The notes under the pieces: generated by a model
Database searches by the model: none
What the model was told of the DNA's origin: nothing
Seen by the model: the letters and a program-made list of their open reading frames with translations, nothing else
Shown: one piece after another, positions 7,541 through 16,509 of the stretch
Position numbering within the stretch: the first letter of the stretch is position 1
How the letters are laid out: every line of letters starts with the position of its first letter
Assembly (NCBI GenBank): GCA_002398105.1
Contig: DHCD01000046.1
Span: 1 to 28,631 of the forward strand
Reading direction: 5' to 3'
Source of the DNA: Syntrophomonas sp. UBA4911
GTDB lineage: Bacteria; Bacillota; Syntrophomonadia; Syntrophomonadales; Syntrophomonadaceae
Length of the DNA: 28,631 nucleotides
Position numbers and translations under genes: made by a program

Positions 7541-8725
7541 ATGCTGAGATTTTCAACTTCGGGAGAGTCCCACGGCAGGGGTTTGATTAGCATTATAGAA
7601 GGTCTGCCGGCGGGTTTGCAGATTGACGAGGAATTGGTCAACCGCGAATTGGCCCGGCGGCAGAAGGGGTATGGACGTGGGGGACGGATGCAGATTGAAA
7701 CTGATAAGGTGGAAATTTTCGCTGGGGTAAGAGCCCGGAAGACCTTGGGCAGTCCCGTAAGTTTTTTAATTCGTAACCTTGATTATGAGAACTGGCAGGA
7801 GATCATGAATAGTGGTGATTGCCGGGATAATAACAAGGCGGTAACGAGGCCCCGCCCGGGACATGCGGATTTGCCCGGGGCCATGAAATACTGCCACCGG
7901 GATATGCGCAACATACTGGAAAGGGCGAGTGCCCGGGAAACTGCATCCCGGGTGGCGGCCGGGGCATTTTTTAAAGCATTCCTCAAGCATTTTGGCATAT
8001 TTATATATAGCCAGGTTACCGCAATCGGTTCCATCCAGGCTGAAGTATGGCAGCCCAACCGGGAGAATTTGAGCCGGTTCTATGCCCTGGTCGAGGAATC
8101 ACCGGTGCGTTGTCCGGATAAGGAAAAGGAAGCGGAAATACTGGGGGCGATTGAGCAGGCCCAAAGTGAGGGAGAGTCGCTGGGAGGCAGTTTCGAGGTG
8201 GGAGCCATCGCGGTTCCTCCCGGATTGGGCAGCCATGTGAGCTGGGAACGTAAACTTGATGGTCAGATTACTGCGGCTTTAGTAAGTATACCGGCCATCA
8301 AGGCGGTGGAGATAGGTGACGGTATAGCCAATGCGGCCCGTCCCGGCTCCCAGGTTCATGATGAGATAGGTTACCTCCGGGAGCAGGGCTTGTATCGAAC
8401 CAGCAACCGGGCCGGAGGAATTGAAGGCGGTATAAGTAACGGCGAGACTATCTGGGCCCGGGCCTATATGAAACCGATACCTACTTTATATAAGCCTCTG
8501 CTCAGTGTTGATACCGCCAGTTGGCAGGAAGAAAAGGCTCAGGTGGAACGCTCCGACATATGCGCGGTACCGGCAGCGGCGGTGGTAGCTGAAGCCATGC
8601 TGGCTTTTGTCCTGGCCCGGGCTTGCCGCGAGCAATTTGCCGGGGAAAGTATGGAACAGGTGGAACAGGCGTACAAGAGTTATCGGGAATATTTAGATAA
8701 GGTGTGGAAATGGAAAAAAATATAG
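7541..8725 (+). CDS. aroC: Chorismate synthase
   Basis: Converts 5-enolpyruvylshikimate-3-phosphate to chorismate with reduced FMN, last step of the shikimate pathway. 394 residues, typical length. The three family signatures are present: GESHGRGL near the N-terminus, RPRPGHADLPGAMKY followed by RASARETA in the middle, and GGISNGE toward the C-terminus. ATG at 7541 after GGTGGTAGG. The end overlaps aroK by 16 bases, indicating translational coupling. Confidence 0.97.
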   Translation: MLRFSTSGESHGRGLISIIEGLPAGLQIDEELVNRELARRQKGYGRGGRMQIETDKVEIFAGVRARKTLGSPVSFLIRNLDYENWQEIMNSGDCRDNNKAVTRPRPGHADLPGAMKYCHRDMRNILERASARETASRVAAGAFFKAFLKHFGIFIYSQVTAIGSIQAEVWQPNRENLSRFYALVEESPVRCPDKEKEAEILGAIEQAQSEGESLGGSFEVGAIAVPPGLGSHVSWERKLDGQITAALVSIPAIKAVEIGDGIANAARPGSQVHDEIGYLREQGLYRTSNRAGGIEGGISNGETIWARAYMKPIPTLYKPLLSVDTASWQEEKAQVERSDICAVPAAAVVAEAMLAFVLARACREQFAGESMEQVEQAYKSYREYLDKVWKWKKI

Positions 8726-9228
8726 TTCTGATCGGCTTCATGGGTACCGGCAAGAGCTCGGTAGGAATGAGGCTGGCGCAAAAATTAAAAATGCAGTTTG
8801 TTGATATGGATAAGGAAATTGAACGTATAACCGGTCTCAGTGTCAGTAACATATTTAAGCTCCATGGCGAAATCAGGTTCCGTTCCGAGGAAAAGCTGCT
8901 CTCCGGCAAACTGGCATGCCGAAACGGACTGGTGATCGCCACCGGAGGAGGAGTGGTACTGGAACAGCAGAATATTAATATTCTGAGTCAAAACGGGATT
9001 TTAATCTGCCTCCAAGCCAGCTCTCAGGAGATATTCGAGCGGGTAAACCGGCGCCGGGGGACTCGTCCGCTGCTTAAAAAGGATTTGCGTCTGGAAGATA
9101 TAGAAGACATGCTGAAAGCCCGGGAGAGCTTTTACGCCCAGGCACAGTACCAGGTAAATACCAGCCACAAAAATCCGGAGCAGGTGACTAACGAGATAGT
9201 GGGGCTGCTTAAGAAGAATGAGGGGTGA
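8710..9228 (+). CDS. aroK: Shikimate kinase
   Basis: Phosphorylates shikimate at the 3-hydroxyl using ATP. 172 residues from the ATG at 8710; a GTG two codons earlier is also in frame, but AAGGTG at 8699-8704 is best placed for the ATG. P-loop GFMGTGKS at residues 9-16, the DMDKEIE shikimate-binding segment, GEIRFRSEE with the substrate Arg, an ATGGGVV glycine cluster and the RRRGTRPLL lid are all present. It lies between aroC and aroB in an aro operon. Confidence 0.96.
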   Translation: MEKNIVLIGFMGTGKSSVGMRLAQKLKMQFVDMDKEIERITGLSVSNIFKLHGEIRFRSEEKLLSGKLACRNGLVIATGGGVVLEQQNINILSQNGILICLQASSQEIFERVNRRRGTRPLLKKDLRLEDIEDMLKARESFYAQAQYQVNTSHKNPEQVTNEIVGLLKKNEG

Positions 9229-9294
9229 AAAGTGAGGCTCCACTAACCCTTTATCCCGCAAACATATATTAAGGCTGAAAGTGAGAAGGTATTG

Positions 9295-10389
9295 ATGCAG
9301 GAACTTCAAGTTAATTTAAATGAACGCAGTTATGCCATCAAAATCGCTTCGGGCCTGCTGAATAATGCCGGTGCACTATTGCGGGGCATAAGCGGGAACG
9401 ATAAAATTATGCTGGTCAGCAATCCCACCGTTTATACCCTTTACGGCTCCAGGACCCTTGACTCTTTGAAAAGTGCCGGCTTTATTGTGCATGTAGCCTT
9501 GATGCCGGACGGAGAAGCATATAAAAACATGGCTGAAACCATTAAGATTCTGGATCAGGGACTGGCCTGCGGATTGGAACGGGGCAGCATGGTAGCGGCT
9601 CTGGGAGGAGGAGTGGTGGGTGATTTGGCCGGGTTCGCAGCGGCTATTTACCAGCGGGGAATAGATTTTGTGCAGTTTCCCACCACCTTGCTGGCCCAGG
9701 TGGATAGCAGTGTAGGAGGAAAAGCGGCGGTAAACCACCCTCGGGGCAAGAACCTGATCGGCGCTTTCCATCAGCCCCGACTGGTGGTCATAGACACTGA
9801 CACTCTCAACACTCTGGAGGAAAGGGATTATCACAGCGGCCTGGGTGAGGTTTTTAAATACGGCATTGTAAATGATAAAGCCTTTTTCGTCTATCTGGAA
9901 GAACATGGAGAGCAAATTGCGGGCCGGGATAAGGAGTGTCTATCTCATATCATTTATCAATCCTGCCGGATCAAAAGTGCAGTTGTGGCTGCGGATGAGA
10001 AAGAGGAAGGCGGGCGGGCAGTACTTAACCTGGGACATACCTTCGGCCATGCCATTGAGCAATTGACCGGCTACGGCAGCTATCGCCACGGTGAAGCGGT
10101 GGCGATGGGGACTATGGCGGCTGTTTATCTGGCTTTAGATGAAGGTCTCCTGCTGAAAGATGAGGCCCGCCGGATTAAAGAACTTTACCGGAAAACAGGT
10201 ATCCCCATAGTCTTCCCCCAGCTTGATCCGGCAGCAGTTTACCAGGCCATGCTGAAAGACAAGAAGGTAGTGAACGGCCGGTTAAGATTAATCCTGCCTG
10301 CAGGTATTGGCGCTTTTACTATCAGGGATGATTGCCGCCGGGAAAAGATACTGAAGGCTATAGTCGAGGCTCAGAAGGAGGAATTTTGA
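9295..10389 (+). CDS. aroB: 3-dehydroquinate synthase
   Basis: Second step of the shikimate pathway: DAHP to 3-dehydroquinate, NAD- and divalent-metal-dependent. 364 residues, full length. Seen are PDGEAYKNM, the GGGVVGDLAGF nucleotide loop, FPTTLLAQVDSSVGGK, the metal-ligand segments LGEVFKYGI and LGHTFGHAIE, and the RHGEAVAMG motif. Start at the ATG 9295 (a TTG directly before it is also in frame); AGAAGG is about five bases upstream. Last gene of the aroE-aroB run; the next genes are convergent. Confidence 0.96.
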   Translation: MQELQVNLNERSYAIKIASGLLNNAGALLRGISGNDKIMLVSNPTVYTLYGSRTLDSLKSAGFIVHVALMPDGEAYKNMAETIKILDQGLACGLERGSMVAALGGGVVGDLAGFAAAIYQRGIDFVQFPTTLLAQVDSSVGGKAAVNHPRGKNLIGAFHQPRLVVIDTDTLNTLEERDYHSGLGEVFKYGIVNDKAFFVYLEEHGEQIAGRDKECLSHIIYQSCRIKSAVVAADEKEEGGRAVLNLGHTFGHAIEQLTGYGSYRHGEAVAMGTMAAVYLALDEGLLLKDEARRIKELYRKTGIPIVFPQLDPAAVYQAMLKDKKVVNGRLRLILPAGIGAFTIRDDCRREKILKAIVEAQKEEF

Positions 10390-10443
10390 GAACTGCCCTG
10401 CCTCCCAAGGAGTCTCGTTATTCATGGCTGCCGGGAAAAGAGC

Positions 10444-10809
10444 TTAGCGATTGAGGTTATCCCAGTGTTCCCGGATTTCATACAGCTCTACTATAGAAGC
10501 TTGGGGATCCCGGCTGGCTATAGTTCCTTTAAGGCGGGCCAGACCCACATTGATGGCATTTATTTCATCCTTTTCCACACTAAATTGGATTCGGGGCACT
10601 ATCTTTTGCCAGGCCCGGTTTAATTTATCATTATTGCTTACAACCTGTTCCCATTCATCGGCAGCGATATTTTCCCGCACCTGGTCCGCATAAAACACAA
10701 AATCATCCTGAGTCCCCAGCGGCTTTTTAAACAGATCCCCCCCGTTCATGACGAAAATAAAGGCGGCAAACAGCAGTATAATGACGGCATAATATTTTTT
10801 CCTCTTCAT
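10444..10809 (-). CDS. DUF4363 family protein
   Basis: 121 residues with a single N-terminal membrane anchor (about residues 6-22) and a helical extracytoplasmic part. It matches the DUF4363 proteins that accompany DUF421 proteins in Firmicutes. Its ATG overlaps the DUF421 stop in an ATGA junction and has AAGGAG eight bases upstream, so the two are translationally coupled. The function is unknown; a partner role with DUF421 is inferred from the pairing. Confidence 0.82.
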   Translation of the reverse strand: MKRKKYYAVIILLFAAFIFVMNGGDLFKKPLGTQDDFVFYADQVRENIAADEWEQVVSNNDKLNRAWQKIVPRIQFSVEKDEINAINVGLARLKGTIASRDPQASIVELYEIREHWDNLNR

Positions 10810-11564
10810 TCACTGTTCTCCTTATAAGAAAGATTGTCTTTATATCTGTCAATATATAAACTTCCGCTGTCAGCGTCGTATCCGGCCAAAAACACATCAT
10901 CACTGCTGCTTATCCCCTGGGCCCGCAGTTGTTGCTCCAGCCAGATGCGGTCTACTCCAGCCCTGGCCAGATTTTCTTCAATTACCATACCATTGAAAAT
11001 CAATTCATCGCTTAGTCCCCCGTTACTGCTGGTGATATTCAAATCATTGGGGGTAACCGGCTGATATTCGGGTTTGAGCAGTACGGATAGCTTCCCGTTG
11101 GTTTCCAACACTGCAAAACCGACTTGGTTAAGGTCAAAAACATTCTTATCCCGAAGCTGTTCCAGCAGGTCGGAGGTGGTATAGCGAAGTTTACGCATAG
11201 TATCCTCCATGATTTGCCCGTTAATCATTATTATCGCCGGTTCACCGGTCAGATAACGGTCGGCCGGCTTATACCTGAAAGAAATAAATTGCAGCGCCAG
11301 TACCGCGGCGCTCCAGGTAGCCAGCCCTACCCAATGGGGCCAGGCTCTGCTGGTAAGGTCAACTGAGAGGGTGGCCGCTATTGAACCTATAGTAATTCCC
11401 AATACATAATCGAAAAAAGTCAGCTGGCTGATCTGCTGTTTCCCCAGCATACGGGCAAATATCAACAAAGTGAAAAAACCGATCAAGCTTCTCACCACTA
11501 CTACCAGAGCTTCATTCAGCGTTAAACACCTCGTTCCCAAAGGTCTAATTGTATTATGGATCAT
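10806..11564 (-). CDS. DUF421 family membrane protein (YetF/YcaP type)
   Basis: 252 residues as drawn. The N-terminal part has about three membrane helices with the family motif GKQQISQLTFFDYVLGITIGSIAA, followed by a cytoplasmic DUF421 domain (PAIIMINGQIMEDTMRKLRYTTSDLLEQLR). The biological role of the family is unclear. The ATG at 11564 has no ribosome binding site. A strong GAGGTG (11527-11532) instead lies seven bases before a CTG at 11517-11519, which would give a protein starting at the NEAL segment where relatives usually start. The true gene may therefore be 10806-11519. It is the first gene of a two-gene operon with DUF4363. Confidence 0.88.
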   Translation of the reverse strand: MIHNTIRPLGTRCLTLNEALVVVVRSLIGFFTLLIFARMLGKQQISQLTFFDYVLGITIGSIAATLSVDLTSRAWPHWVGLATWSAAVLALQFISFRYKPADRYLTGEPAIIMINGQIMEDTMRKLRYTTSDLLEQLRDKNVFDLNQVGFAVLETNGKLSVLLKPEYQPVTPNDLNITSSNGGLSDELIFNGMVIEENLARAGVDRIWLEQQLRAQGISSSDDVFLAGYDADSGSLYIDRYKDNLSYKENSE

Positions 11565-11616
11565 TAAGACGGCAAAAATTCACCTGCCGGGGTCTGGGCC
11601 GCCTCCCAGGCATTAG

Positions 11617-11646
11617 TTGTTTAAATTGGCCTTATAGATTTATAAT
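11617..11646 (+). promoter_or_regulatory. Sigma-A promoter for the small ferritin-like gene
   Basis: TTGTTT at 11617-11622, an 18-base spacer, and a perfect TATAAT at 11641-11646. Transcription would start near 11653, about 25 bases before the GTG start. It gives the short gene its own transcript. Confidence 0.6.
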
Positions 11647-11677
11647 AAATAATAAACTCAAGGGAGGGAGCACGGCG

Positions 11678-11866
11678 GTGAACATTAAAGAAGCCCTGGA
11701 GCTGGCCATAAAAGAGGAATTGAAAGCCCGGGACCGGTACCGGGAACTCGCCAAGGAGGCTGACGACCCCGAGACCAGGTTGATGTTTGAGCAAATTGCC
11801 CGGGAAGAAGATAGCCATTATAAAAGGCTGGCCGACAGATTAAAGGCTATAAAACTGATGGGTTAG
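11678..11866 (+). CDS. Small ferritin-like/rubrerythrin-domain protein
   Basis: 62 residues from a GTG at 11678, seven bases after AGGGAGGGAG; the longer frame upstream to 11549 crosses the promoter and is not real. The sequence is a two-helix unit with the ferritin-like pattern E-x6-Y-x2-L near the start and EEDSHYKRL near the end, so it looks like half of a rubrerythrin four-helix bundle that could dimerise around a di-iron site. No rubredoxin part is present. Proteins of this size are common in anaerobic Firmicutes but poorly characterised. Flanked by a minus-strand operon and a convergent minus-strand gene. Confidence 0.75.
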   Translation: MNIKEALELAIKEELKARDRYRELAKEADDPETRLMFEQIAREEDSHYKRLADRLKAIKLMG

Positions 11867-11899
11867 AAAAGCAAAGCTTAAAGGGGGAAGGTGCAATCT

Positions 11900-11944
11900 G
11901 GCGTTCAGAGCCCGGCATAACTAATGTGCCGGGCTTTGAGCGCC
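11900..11944. terminator. 18-bp hairpin between convergent genes
   Basis: 11900-11917 pairs with 11927-11944 over 18 positions (two G-U wobbles) around a 9-base loop, with core AGCCCGGCA/TGCCGGGCT. It lies between the small ferritin-like gene and the convergent coiled-coil gene, whose last codons and TAG are inside the hairpin. No strong U-run follows on either strand, so it may work as a bidirectional transcript end by stem strength alone. Confidence 0.55.
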
Positions 11945-13246
11945 GGTAAGTGCGGTAGCAATGACTATGGCGGCGAAGATAAGCACCAGGGAAATACCGG
12001 TAATCCATAATTTTTTGCGAACGTGGGTTTCGCCCTGGAGATATTCAGCCATCAGGTGGGTGCAATAAACCGTATTCCCGGAAAAAATCATAACTGCCAG
12101 AAATTGAATCCAGCCTGGAACAGTCGCATAAGCATTGTGAGCCAGATGGGACCAGAGACTATGACTGTAATAAGCCAGTACAATAAACTCAATTAACCCG
12201 GCAGCGTATTGAAAGATCAGGCTTTGCTTCTGTATCTTAGTATTTACTTCCATCAGTTCCTTGATCTGTTCTTGGGTGGCAATATTGGCCCGGCTGTTCA
12301 AAATATCAATTTTGCTGCGCACAACTTCAATGGCGGCCTGGTGGTTTTCCCGGGATACCCGTAGTTCCTCCAGGCTGGCCAGCATTTCTTCCAGTCGGGT
12401 TTTATAGGGTTGGATAAGCCGGTTATAAATATCGGCATCCATTTTCAGCCCCGGCTGCACCCGAACCTGGTGGCTGATTTCATTGAGCAGGGAATTGATT
12501 TTTTTACAATCTTCACTTAATAGAGCATAATCTCCTGCTATCATTCCGTAAGCAACGGAAAGCTCATCAATTTGATTTTCCAGCTCCAGGGATTCCTCCA
12601 GATGGCTTTGTTCTGTAACCAGGTGGGCATGAAGTATCTGGGAGAGCTTTTGATTCAACTCATCCTTTTCCCGGATAATGGTCTGATGACGGTCGCGCAG
12701 AAGGGAGATAATCGTCTGCAGCCCGATCATCCGGGCCTGAAGTTGCGGCAGACCTTCCAGCAGAAAACGCTGGTTTAAAGCAGTGTATTCATCCAGGCTA
12801 CAGACGTAAAAGGTTTTTCCCCTGACTTGGCTGGAAAATACGCGGGCTATCCGGCCATGGTCAATTTCCGCTGTTATCAGCTCCTTCACGGCTATACTGC
12901 CGGCGGCCTCCTCTAACAGCATTTCCCACTCAGCCCCATATCCGCAAAGCACACTGGCGGTCCCCAGCAGATCATCACTGCTTATGGCAGCCTTCTCTTC
13001 ACAGGAGGCCAGCAGGGAGATGCCGGTTTGCCAGTTGGAATCATTATGCTGCAAAGCTATTATCAATATTTTAACCGAGGCTGTTTCCAGCTCATAATAC
13101 AGCCCCGGCGTAAATTCTTCCGTATAATTATGCGGATCATACGGATTGAGGGATAAGCGATTCTGCAGTGTCGCCAGCAAATCCTTAATTTTAGCCGTTT
13201 CGTCATCCAGAAAATAATAATAGCGCAAGACACTGTAATCGGGCAT
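11921..13246 (-). CDS. Unrecognised coiled-coil membrane protein
   Basis: 441 residues; I do not recognise the family. The first ~160 residues look like a globular alpha/beta domain. Long charged helical heptad-like stretches fill about 165-260 and 280-340 (coiled coils). Three probable membrane helices end the protein at about 343-365, 378-402 and 416-434. There is no signal peptide, so the N-terminal part is probably cytoplasmic. The ATG has GGGGAGG six bases upstream. It is divergent from the type IV pilus operon and shares its 240-bp promoter region, which may hint at a related role, but that is only context. Confidence 0.75.
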   Translation of the reverse strand: MPDYSVLRYYYFLDDETAKIKDLLATLQNRLSLNPYDPHNYTEEFTPGLYYELETASVKILIIALQHNDSNWQTGISLLASCEEKAAISSDDLLGTASVLCGYGAEWEMLLEEAAGSIAVKELITAEIDHGRIARVFSSQVRGKTFYVCSLDEYTALNQRFLLEGLPQLQARMIGLQTIISLLRDRHQTIIREKDELNQKLSQILHAHLVTEQSHLEESLELENQIDELSVAYGMIAGDYALLSEDCKKINSLLNEISHQVRVQPGLKMDADIYNRLIQPYKTRLEEMLASLEELRVSRENHQAAIEVVRSKIDILNSRANIATQEQIKELMEVNTKIQKQSLIFQYAAGLIEFIVLAYYSHSLWSHLAHNAYATVPGWIQFLAVMIFSGNTVYCTHLMAEYLQGETHVRKKLWITGISLVLIFAAIVIATALTGAQSPAH

Positions 13247-13388
13247 ATCATCCTCCCCTTCTCTTTTTACATTATCTGCTTAAGATTATAAATTAAAGGA
13301 CGCAATTATTATATAATCAAAATTTCGATTAATTGATAGGTCATTATTGCTCTAAATAGATAAAAAATCCAATACAGCCATAATATGA

Positions 13389-13416
13389 TTGACAATAACT
13401 GGTGCTATAGTATAAT
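13389..13416 (+). promoter_or_regulatory. Consensus sigma-A promoter of the type IV pilus operon
   Basis: TTGACA at 13389-13394 and TATAAT at 13411-13416, both perfect hexamers, with a 16-base spacer. The start would be near 13423, giving a leader of about 60 nt before pilB that holds a small ACAGC/GCTGT hairpin (13444-13464). The leader is too short for a c-di-GMP riboswitch. Confidence 0.8.
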
Positions 13417-13484
13417 AAATCTAATAATTCGAGTTTTATGCTTACAGCGGCAGCGAGTGGCTGTATCCGGTGGGGAGAAGGGCA

Positions 13485-15182
13485 ATGGCTGTTCGGGGAA
13501 AAATGATGGGGGAAATGCTTATCAAGCGTGGCGTTATAAGCAATGAACAGCTTGCCGCCGCACTTGAAGAACAACGGGACAGCGAAGATAAACTGGGCAG
13601 CGTTCTGGTTAAACGAGGGGTTTTGACTGAGCAGCAGTTAAGGGAAACCCTGGAGTTTATACTGGGAATTCCCCAGGTACAAATCAGCAAAGCGGAGATT
13701 GACCCCGAGGCGGTCAAAATGCTTCCCCCGGAAATGATCCGCCGGCATAGAGCGTTGCCTATTGCCAGGCGTAAGCATAGCCTTACCGTAGCCATGGATG
13801 ATCCCCTTAACCAGCAGTCCCTGGACGACATGAGGATAGCCAGCGGCCTGGATATTGTTCCGGTTCTGGCCAGCGCTAAAGAACTGGACCTGGCTATACG
13901 CCAGTACCTGGCCTTTCAGCTTGACCCGGGGATGGAGCGAATACTGGGAGAACTGTGCCAGGATAACCGCAATGCCGTTTTGTCCCTAAAAGATACTGAT
14001 CTCCCGAAGATTGATAATGAAGCTCCGATTATTCGTATGGTCAATGCCATACTGATGCAGGCGGTCAGAGATAGAGCCAGCGATGTTCACCTAGAGCCTC
14101 AGGCAGAACATATCCGGGTGCGTTTTCGTATAGACGGAGAATTATATCAGATATTGACCCTGCCCCGGAACTCTTTAGCGGCAATAGTATCACGGCTTAA
14201 AATCATGGCCGGAATGGATATAGCTGAAAAGAGAATTCCCCAGGACGGCCGTTTCCACATGCAGGTTGAGCAGGGCCAGGTTGATTTCCGGGTTTCTTCT
14301 CTGCCCACCAGTCACGGTGAAAAAATAGCCCTTCGCGTTCTGGATCAATCCAATGCCCCGATCCGTATTGAGCAACTCGGTTTAAGCGCTCAGAACCGGG
14401 AAAAGCTTGTCGCTATGGCCCGCCGGCCTCACGGAATAATACTGGTAACCGGTCCTACCGGTTCAGGTAAGACCACTACCCTTTATTCCCTACTGGGCGA
14501 GATAAACTCTATGGATAGAAATCTGATAACTCTGGAAGACCCTATTGAGTACTCTCTTGCCGGTATCAATCAGGTGCAGACCAACCCCAAGGCCGGGCTC
14601 ACCTTTGCCAGCGGTTTGCGTTCCATATTACGTCAGGATCCTGACGTAATCATGGTAGGAGAAATCCGTGATGAAGAAACCGCCCGTCTCGCCGTACAGG
14701 CAGCACTGACCGGTCACCTGGTTTTTTCCACTCTGCACACCAACGGTGCGGCAGCTACCATTGCCCGCCTCAGCGACATGGGGATAGAAGATTTCCTGCT
14801 GGCCACCTCCCTGACCGGAATCGTATCCCAAAGATTAGTGCGGAGGCTGTGTACCAACTGTCGGGAAACTTATCTGCTGGATGAAAAAGCCGCCGGCCGA
14901 CTGGGCATCCCGGAACAAAAACGGCAGCAGTTTTTTCGCTCCCATGGCTGCAACATGTGCCGGCAATTGGGTTACCAGGGGCGTATGGCTCTGCACGAGA
15001 TAATGGTGCTGGGGACAGAAACCCGCAATTTGATCAGCCGGGGAGAATTAGCGGAAGGGCAGCTGGAAACGGCCGCCATAAAAGCAGGCATGCGAACCAT
15101 GAAAGCGGATGGCATAGCCAAAGCCAGACAGGGGTTAACCTCCCTGGAAGAAGTGATGAAAGCTGTTTTATGGGGAAGCTGA
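13485..15182 (+). CDS. pilB: Type IV pilus assembly ATPase PilB
   Basis: Hexameric cytoplasmic ATPase that powers pilin polymerisation (GspE/PilB). 565 residues. The N-terminal T2SSE_N domain (GEMLIKRGVISNEQL...) is followed by the catalytic core: Walker A GPTGSGKT at 323-330, LEDPIEY, the Asp-box segment with DPDVIMVGEIRDEETA, and HLVFSTLHTN. A four-cysteine zinc motif, C456/C459 and C489/C492, marks it as PilB/GspE rather than the retraction ATPase PilT. The ATG at 13485 follows GGGGAG; an in-frame GTG at 13470 overlaps that site. First gene of the pilus operon. Confidence 0.95.
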   Translation: MAVRGKMMGEMLIKRGVISNEQLAAALEEQRDSEDKLGSVLVKRGVLTEQQLRETLEFILGIPQVQISKAEIDPEAVKMLPPEMIRRHRALPIARRKHSLTVAMDDPLNQQSLDDMRIASGLDIVPVLASAKELDLAIRQYLAFQLDPGMERILGELCQDNRNAVLSLKDTDLPKIDNEAPIIRMVNAILMQAVRDRASDVHLEPQAEHIRVRFRIDGELYQILTLPRNSLAAIVSRLKIMAGMDIAEKRIPQDGRFHMQVEQGQVDFRVSSLPTSHGEKIALRVLDQSNAPIRIEQLGLSAQNREKLVAMARRPHGIILVTGPTGSGKTTTLYSLLGEINSMDRNLITLEDPIEYSLAGINQVQTNPKAGLTFASGLRSILRQDPDVIMVGEIRDEETARLAVQAALTGHLVFSTLHTNGAAATIARLSDMGIEDFLLATSLTGIVSQRLVRRLCTNCRETYLLDEKAAGRLGIPEQKRQQFFRSHGCNMCRQLGYQGRMALHEIMVLGTETRNLISRGELAEGQLETAAIKAGMRTMKADGIAKARQGLTSLEEVMKAVLWGS

Positions 15183-15244
15183 CGGTTGCAGCTCTTGAGG
15201 CGGATGCTTAAGGGAGCTCTGCCGGTAGAAGGAGGGGCGGAAGG

Positions 15245-16447
15245 GTGGAATTTGCCTATAAGGTCAAGGATCGCAGCGGAGCAATTCTGAAAGGCCGTCT
15301 GGCAGCGGAAGATAAGAATACGGTTATATCAAGCCTTATTGAGCAGAATTACTATATTTTATCTCTGGAACAGGTGCAAAGGTCCGGTAAAGAAGTGGAA
15401 TTCAGCCTGAGCCAGGTGAAAATCCAGGATATTATAGTAATGACCCGGCAGTTATCTACCATGATGGCGGCAGGATTGCCTATCCTGAAATGTTTCAGCG
15501 TCCTGGGTGAGCAGATCAGCAATAATAAGCTGAAAAAAGCCATAGACGAGATACGCGATAACCTGGAGGAGGGAATGCCTCTCTGGCAGGCAGCATCCCG
15601 GCATCCCGATATCTTTTCCCCGGTCTATATCAGTATGCTTAGAGCGGGCGAACTGGGCGGGGTTCTTGATACCATACTGGATCGCCTGAGTATACACCTG
15701 GAAAGGGAACGGGAAGTAAATTCCAAAATCAAATCGGCATCAATTTATCCGGCTCTCATAAGTTTGGTAGCTATTATCGTAGTATTCTGCATCATTACTT
15801 TTGTCATGCCTGCTTTTACGAGCATCTTTCAGGCATCGGGCGCTGAACTGCCGCTTCCTACCCGTATACTGCTGGGCTTGAGCGATTTCTTCCGCCATTA
15901 TCTGCCGCACCTGCTGGTTGCGGTTGTGGTTGCTGTCTTTGTCCTTAAACGCTGGGGAAAGACTCATAACGGGCGTTTCTTTTTTGATAATCTTTACCTC
16001 TCCCTGCCCCTGACCGGCAAAACCTTATCCCGCATTATTGCCGCCCGCTTTGCCCGCACCATGGGGATCCTGCTGCGTTCCGGCATACCCGTATTGGCGG
16101 CCCTGGAAGTGGCGGAAGCAGTGGTGGATAACGCGGTTATAGGCCGGGCTATCCATAATGCCAGGGAGAGTATAAGTGAAGGCGATTCTATGGCCCAGCC
16201 CCTGGCAGCGGCGGGAGTATTCGAACCTGTGGTGACCCAGATGATAGCTGTGGGAGAAGAAACCGGAGCTCTGGACGAAATGCTCATCCGCATCTCGGAT
16301 TATTTTGATAAAGAGCTGAGCTATATGATCGCATCCCTGATGGCGGTAATAGAGCCCATCCTCGTATTGATCACAGCTGTCATAGTGGGAGGGATAGTTA
16401 TTGCCACTCTGATGCCTATGCTGGAAATAGTAAATGCCGTAGGCTAG
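15245..16447 (+). CDS. pilC: Type IV pilus inner-membrane platform protein PilC
   Basis: 400-residue polytopic platform protein (GspF/PilC) that couples PilB to the growing pilus. Two T2SSF repeats are visible, each starting with a TRQLSTMMAAGLPIL- or ARTMGILLRSGIPVL-type segment, with hydrophobic helices after the first repeat (about residues 170-190 and 215-235) and at the C-terminus. The GTG start at 15245 follows GGAGGGGCGGAAGG. A 62-bp gap separates it from pilB. Confidence 0.95.
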   Translation: MEFAYKVKDRSGAILKGRLAAEDKNTVISSLIEQNYYILSLEQVQRSGKEVEFSLSQVKIQDIIVMTRQLSTMMAAGLPILKCFSVLGEQISNNKLKKAIDEIRDNLEEGMPLWQAASRHPDIFSPVYISMLRAGELGGVLDTILDRLSIHLEREREVNSKIKSASIYPALISLVAIIVVFCIITFVMPAFTSIFQASGAELPLPTRILLGLSDFFRHYLPHLLVAVVVAVFVLKRWGKTHNGRFFFDNLYLSLPLTGKTLSRIIAARFARTMGILLRSGIPVLAALEVAEAVVDNAVIGRAIHNARESISEGDSMAQPLAAAGVFEPVVTQMIAVGEETGALDEMLIRISDYFDKELSYMIASLMAVIEPILVLITAVIVGGIVIATLMPMLEIVNAVG

Positions 16448-16509
16448 AGAAATATACAATTTATTGCAACAGAAAACTGCCGGCACATTGGGGAACAGGG
16501 GGGAGGATT

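Noticed and set aside
11549..11677. N-terminal extension of the small ferritin-like protein
   Set aside because: It crosses the promoter at 11617-11646 and the ribosome binding site at 11661-11670; the GTG at 11678 is the supported start.
13423..13484. c-di-GMP riboswitch in the pilus operon leader
   Set aside because: The leader is only about 60 nt and shows just one small hairpin; no riboswitch core seen.
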